From the NCBI GenBank assembly GCA_003132865.1, contig PKYZ01000638.1, forward strand, positions 1 through 7,883: 7,883 nucleotides of DNA, given 5' to 3'. The translations under genes and the position numbers were made by a program. Every line of letters starts with the position of its first letter. Within the stretch, counting starts at the first letter, position 1. This stretch comes from Bryobacterales bacterium (lineage in GTDB: Bacteria; Acidobacteriota; Terriglobia; Bryobacterales; Bryobacteraceae). The notes under the pieces were generated by a model. The model was not told where the DNA came from, did not search any database, and saw only the letters and a list, made by a program, of their open reading frames with translations. Shown here piece by piece: positions 4,867 to 7,883 of this stretch.

Positions 4867-7500
4867 ATGTCAAAGTCCTGCTTCACCGTCCTCCTCCTTG
4901 CCATTTGCGCCGCCGCCGAGCCGCCCAAGCTCCGCCTCGGCGACGACGTGCGGCCCGTGCGCTACCGCCTGGACCTCACCGTCATTCCGCAACAAGACAC
5001 CTTCACCGGCAAAATCGAAATCGACATGGACGTGCGCAAGCCCACCGATGTCGTCTGGCTGAATGCCCGCGATCTCACGATCGACACGGCCCAACTGACC
5101 GCGGGCGGGCGCACTCTGGCGGTGAAAGTTCAAACCAGCGGGACCGAATTCGCCGGATTTGCCATCGCCTCGGCGATCCCCGCTGGTCCGGCGCAACTGC
5201 GCATCCAGTATCACGGCGCCTTCAACAAGATTGGCAGTGACGGGCTGTTCAAGGAGCAGGACGCCGGCACGTGGTACGTTTACTCGCAGTTCGAATCGAT
5301 CGACGCGCGCAGGGCTTTCCCATGCTTCGACGAGCCTAATTTCAAAACACCCTGGCAACTTACGCTGCATGTTAATAAGTCCGATGCCGCGGTCTCCAAT
5401 ACGCCCGTGCAGTCGGAGACCGATGAGCCGGGCGGCCGCAAGAAGATGGTGTTCGCTGAAAGCAAGCCGCTGCCCAGCTACCTGGTGGCGCTGGGCGTGG
5501 GGCCTTTCGATTTCGTGGACGCGGGCAAGGCCGGCAAGAACCACACGCCGCTGCGCATGATCACCCCCAAAGGCAAAGCCGCACAGTCCAAGTACGCGGC
5601 GGAGGTGACCGGGCCGCTGCTCGCCGAACTCGAAGACTACTTCGGCGTGCCGTATCCTTACGAGAAGCTGGACCTCCTGTCCGTCCCGCTTTTTGGCGGC
5701 GCGATGGAGAATGCCGGACTGATCACCTGCGTGCAGTCGCTTATGCTGCGCGACCCGGCGCAGGATAGCATCGACCGCCAGCGCGGCTACGCACTGGTAA
5801 TTGCGCACGAGATGGCGCATCAGTGGTTCGGCGACCTGGTGACCACGGCCTGGTGGGACGATATCTGGCTCAACGAAGCGTTCGCTTCCTGGATGGATGA
5901 CAAAATCGTGCGCCATTGGAAGCCGGAGTGGAACACCGTGATCGACGAGCAGAACACGCGCATGGGCGCCATGGGCGGCGACGGACTGGTCTCCGCGCGG
6001 AAGATCCGCCAGCCCATCGAAAGCAACGACGACATCGCGAACGCTTTCGACGGCATCACCTACAGCAAGGGCGAGGCCGTCATCGGGATGTTCGAGAACT
6101 GGATGGGCGAGGATGCCTTCCGGCGCGGCGTGCAGCGGTACATGCGCCAATACGCGTGGCGCAACGCGACGGCGGGCGACTTTCTGGATTCGCTCACTTC
6201 GGCGGGCGGCCAGCCAGTGGGGCGGGCGTTCTCGACGTTTCTGGATCAGGCGGGCGTGCCGCTGGTGTCCGTCAAGCTGAGCTGCGGCGCGGCGGGCGGG
6301 GCCACTCTGCATCTCAGCCAGAAGCGCGCGCTGCCTTTGGGCACGACGGGTTCGACGCAGCAGACCTGGCAGGTTCCGGTGTGCGTGCGATACGGCGACG
6401 GCGACGCCGCGCATCGCGAGTGCACGCTGCTGACCGAAGCTTCCGTGGATTGGAAACTCGCGGAGGCTAAGGGTTGCCCCGCCTGGGTGGAGGCCAATGC
6501 CGATGGGAAAGGCTACTACCGGACGCGCTATGAGGGCGATCTATTGGACAAGCTGCTCGCCGGTGGCGCCGCGCGCCTCTCGGCGGCCGAGCGGGTCGCG
6601 GCGCTGGGAGACGTGGACGCGCTCACCGGGATGGGCGAAATCAAGAGCGGAGAATCGCTGGCGCTGGCGGTCGCGTTTGCGAACGATCCGGTGCGCCAGG
6701 TGGTGGATTCGACCATCGGCATCATCGCAGGCGTACACGACTACATGGTTCCCAAAGAACTGCGGCCTAACTATGCCCGGTTGGTCGACCGGGCGTTCGG
6801 CGCGCGGGCGCGCCAATTGGGCTGGAAAGCGAAAGCTGGAGAAGGCGCCGAAACACGCCTGACACGCTCCTCGATTGTGCCGCTGGTGGCGCTGTGGGGC
6901 GTCGATGGATCGCTGGCGGCCGAAGCCCGGCAACTGGCCGGGCAGTGGCTCACGGACCGTACCGCCGTCGATCCGGATATCGTGGGGGCGTTGCTCAACG
7001 TGGCGGCGCGCACCGGCGACGAGGCATTCTTCAAACAATTGTTGGCGGCGTTGCCCAGCACCGAAGACCGGCACCAGCGGGACCTCATCCTAGGCGCCAT
7101 GGGATCTTTCAGCGATCCGCACATCGCGCGTACCGCAATGGAGTTGGTGCTCAAGCCCGAATTCGATCTACGGGAGGTCAACACCTTGCTTTTCGGACCG
7201 ATTGGCGTGCCCGAGACCAGGTCTCTTCCCTTCGAGTTCGTGAAGACCAACTATGCTGCACTTGTCGCCAAGATACCCGCTGGATCGACGTTTGGGTTCG
7301 GCGAGTTCTTGCCGTTTGTGGGGGGCGCCTTCTGCGACGAGAAGTCAGGCGAAGAAGTGAGGGCATTCTTCGAGCCGAAGGTCGATCGGTTTGCCGGCAC
7401 CAGGCGCAACCTGGCGCAGGCGCTGGAAGGTATTCGCATCTGCACGGCGTATAAGGCGGCGCAGCAGGATAGTGTAGCCGAGTTTTTGAAGAAGTATTGA
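4867..7500 (+). CDS. Exported M1-family zinc aminopeptidase (PepN/ERAP-like)
   Basis: Removes N-terminal residues from peptides, probably in the periplasm. The 877 residues match the usual M1 length. A short signal peptide (basic MSKS, hydrophobic to A17, AAA before E18) suggests signal peptidase I export; the Cys at 14 is not in a lipobox. The N-terminal beta domain carries QFESIDARRAFPCFDEP (141-157), with the family's conserved Gln and Glu. The catalytic domain has the substrate-binding GGAMEN (277-282), the zinc site HEMAH (314-318) with the third ligand E337 in WLNEAFASW, exactly 18 residues after H318, and the transition-state Tyr Y399 in ITYSKGEAVIGMFE. A beta-sandwich domain follows, then YYR (550-552) opens the long helical C-terminal domain of ERAP1_C type, ending EFLKKY. 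All catalytic residues are present, so it should be active; the substrate range cannot be read. It is divergent from the brnT operon across a 78-nt region and probably monocistronic. Confidence 0.95.
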   Translation: MSKSCFTVLLLAICAAAEPPKLRLGDDVRPVRYRLDLTVIPQQDTFTGKIEIDMDVRKPTDVVWLNARDLTIDTAQLTAGGRTLAVKVQTSGTEFAGFAIASAIPAGPAQLRIQYHGAFNKIGSDGLFKEQDAGTWYVYSQFESIDARRAFPCFDEPNFKTPWQLTLHVNKSDAAVSNTPVQSETDEPGGRKKMVFAESKPLPSYLVALGVGPFDFVDAGKAGKNHTPLRMITPKGKAAQSKYAAEVTGPLLAELEDYFGVPYPYEKLDLLSVPLFGGAMENAGLITCVQSLMLRDPAQDSIDRQRGYALVIAHEMAHQWFGDLVTTAWWDDIWLNEAFASWMDDKIVRHWKPEWNTVIDEQNTRMGAMGGDGLVSARKIRQPIESNDDIANAFDGITYSKGEAVIGMFENWMGEDAFRRGVQRYMRQYAWRNATAGDFLDSLTSAGGQPVGRAFSTFLDQAGVPLVSVKLSCGAAGGATLHLSQKRALPLGTTGSTQQTWQVPVCVRYGDGDAAHRECTLLTEASVDWKLAEAKGCPAWVEANADGKGYYRTRYEGDLLDKLLAGGAARLSAAERVAALGDVDALTGMGEIKSGESLALAVAFANDPVRQVVDSTIGIIAGVHDYMVPKELRPNYARLVDRAFGARARQLGWKAKAGEGAETRLTRSSIVPLVALWGVDGSLAAEARQLAGQWLTDRTAVDPDIVGALLNVAARTGDEAFFKQLLAALPSTEDRHQRDLILGAMGSFSDPHIARTAMELVLKPEFDLREVNTLLFGPIGVPETRSLPFEFVKTNYAALVAKIPAGSTFGFGEFLPFVGGAFCDEKSGEEVRAFFEPKVDRFAGTRRNLAQALEGIRICTAYKAAQQDSVAEFLKKY

Positions 7501-7507
7501 AGGAGGG

Positions 7508-7540
7508 CGGACTTTAGTCCGAGCGGGGCTTCAGCCCCGC
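7508..7540. repeat. Double-hairpin REP-like element
   Basis: Two perfect palindromes lie side by side. CGGACT-TT-AGTCCG covers 7508-7521, and GCGGGGCT-TC-AGCCCCGC covers 7523-7540. They share the core pattern G-n-CT-T-Y-AG-n-C and begin 7 nt after the aminopeptidase stop. No T run follows, so they are poor intrinsic terminators. Paired hairpins of this look recur between genes in some high-GC soil bacteria, and this copy is probably one of a dispersed family; that needs the rest of the genome. Stem formation in the 3' end could protect the aminopeptidase message. Confidence 0.6.
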
Positions 7541-7609
7541 CTGGACGAGTTGTGCGTCGTTGCGGCGCTTTGGCGGGACCTGAGGACGGCTTTCGAGGGG
7601 CGCACCTAC

Positions 7610-7843
7610 ATGATGGCGTCAGACCTTTCCGAGCAATTTCTCCGAAGGCCCTATTGGGCACGTCGCATTTACCAAGAATTCTCCTGTCCGGAGGGTGCTC
7701 CATTCCAAACAGCCGGATTCATCTTCTTGAAAGAGCACGGAAGGCTCGATCTTTCGGTCGAATCCCTGCTTCTCAAGCCGAAATGGAAGGACCTGTTCAC
7801 CGATCAGGACCGCGCCGTTGCGAGGGAGAAATTGTCAAAGTGA
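7610..7843 (+). CDS. Small protein of unknown function, 77 residues
   Basis: I do not recognise a family. The protein begins MMASDLSEQFLRRPYWARRI and ends DQDRAVAREKLSK. It is soluble, with no signal peptide or membrane segment; it is rich in aromatic and charged residues in the first half (PYWARRIYQEF), has a single Cys, and has a middle stretch TAGFIFLKEHGRLDLSVESL. The codon pattern looks genuine and the sequence is not low in complexity. I chose the ATG at 7610 because GAGGGG lies 9 nt before it. A TTG at 7550 in the same frame would add 20 residues, but these look unlike the rest and would begin 10 nt after the hairpin repeat. It has no clear promoter and may rely on read-through from the aminopeptidase. 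Positions 7844-7883 show nothing recognisable. Confidence 0.55.
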   Translation: MMASDLSEQFLRRPYWARRIYQEFSCPEGAPFQTAGFIFLKEHGRLDLSVESLLLKPKWKDLFTDQDRAVAREKLSK

Positions 7844-7883
7844 TCCAGTGTCGGAATTCACCACTAGGTCTCTGGCCGCTTGG

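Noticed and set aside
4897..4908. Lipoprotein signal in the aminopeptidase (Cys 14)
   Set aside because: The residue before Cys is Ile, not Ala, Gly or Ser as a lipobox requires; the Ala-x-Ala before Glu 18 fits signal peptidase I instead.
4870..6414. Long open frame (514 codons) on the minus strand across the aminopeptidase
   Set aside because: It is the antisense shadow of a clear M1 enzyme in GC-rich DNA; the product is a His/Arg/Ala-rich string with no recognisable domain.
7550..7609. Upstream TTG extension of the small C-terminal gene
   Set aside because: The added 20 residues start 10 nt after the hairpin repeat, lack a good Shine-Dalgarno site and look unlike the rest; the ATG at 7610 has GAGGGG at 9 nt.
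1..7883. CRISPR array, transposase, integrase or attachment site
   Set aside because: I found no evenly spaced direct repeats, no transposase or integrase motifs in any frame, and no target-site duplication around the toxin-antitoxin block that I could recognise by eye.

Overview
The window is GC-rich, gene-dense bacterial DNA. Gene content and style (a large EPS phosphoglycosyl transferase, an APC permease with an IRWLA first helix, stacked small toxin-antitoxin pairs, a secreted M1 aminopeptidase, and paired GGACT/AGTCC and GGGGCT/AGCCCC hairpins) fit an Acidobacteriota genome of the Solibacter/Bryobacter type. That placement is inference from style; no rRNA or marker gene is present.

Layout. 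Positions 1-176 hold no gene I can support but are rich in perfect inverted repeats, one followed by a T-rich run. Positions 177-2231 (+) form a two-gene unit: a membrane-bound polyprenyl-phosphate sugar transferase that starts exopolysaccharide synthesis, then an orotate-phosphoribosyltransferase-like protein 18 nt downstream with its own Shine-Dalgarno site. Facing it, 2270-3604 (-) encodes an APC-family amino acid permease whose start codon is unclear. Positions 3689-4788 (-) hold two toxin-antitoxin modules in tandem: BrnT-like toxin plus CopG-type antitoxin (toxin first), then a small helical antitoxin plus a RelE/ParE-like toxin (antitoxin first). A compact divergent promoter region (4789-4866) separates them from an 877-residue exported M1 metallo-aminopeptidase (4867-7500, +). 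Downstream come a double-hairpin repeat (7508-7540) and an unrecognised 77-residue protein (7610-7843).

The most interesting pattern is regulatory. Four transcription units (permease, antitoxin pair, BrnT pair, aminopeptidase) have a -10-like hexamer ending 6-7 nt before the start codon, usually preceded by TG-N, and no well-placed Shine-Dalgarno sequence. Genes internal to the units have a Shine-Dalgarno site or overlap the gene before. This suggests leaderless transcription of the lead genes. It would also explain the permease, whose conserved N-terminus runs upstream of the first ATG/GTG to an ATT codon at exactly that spacing. I see no transposase, CRISPR array, RNA gene or clearly new multi-gene system.
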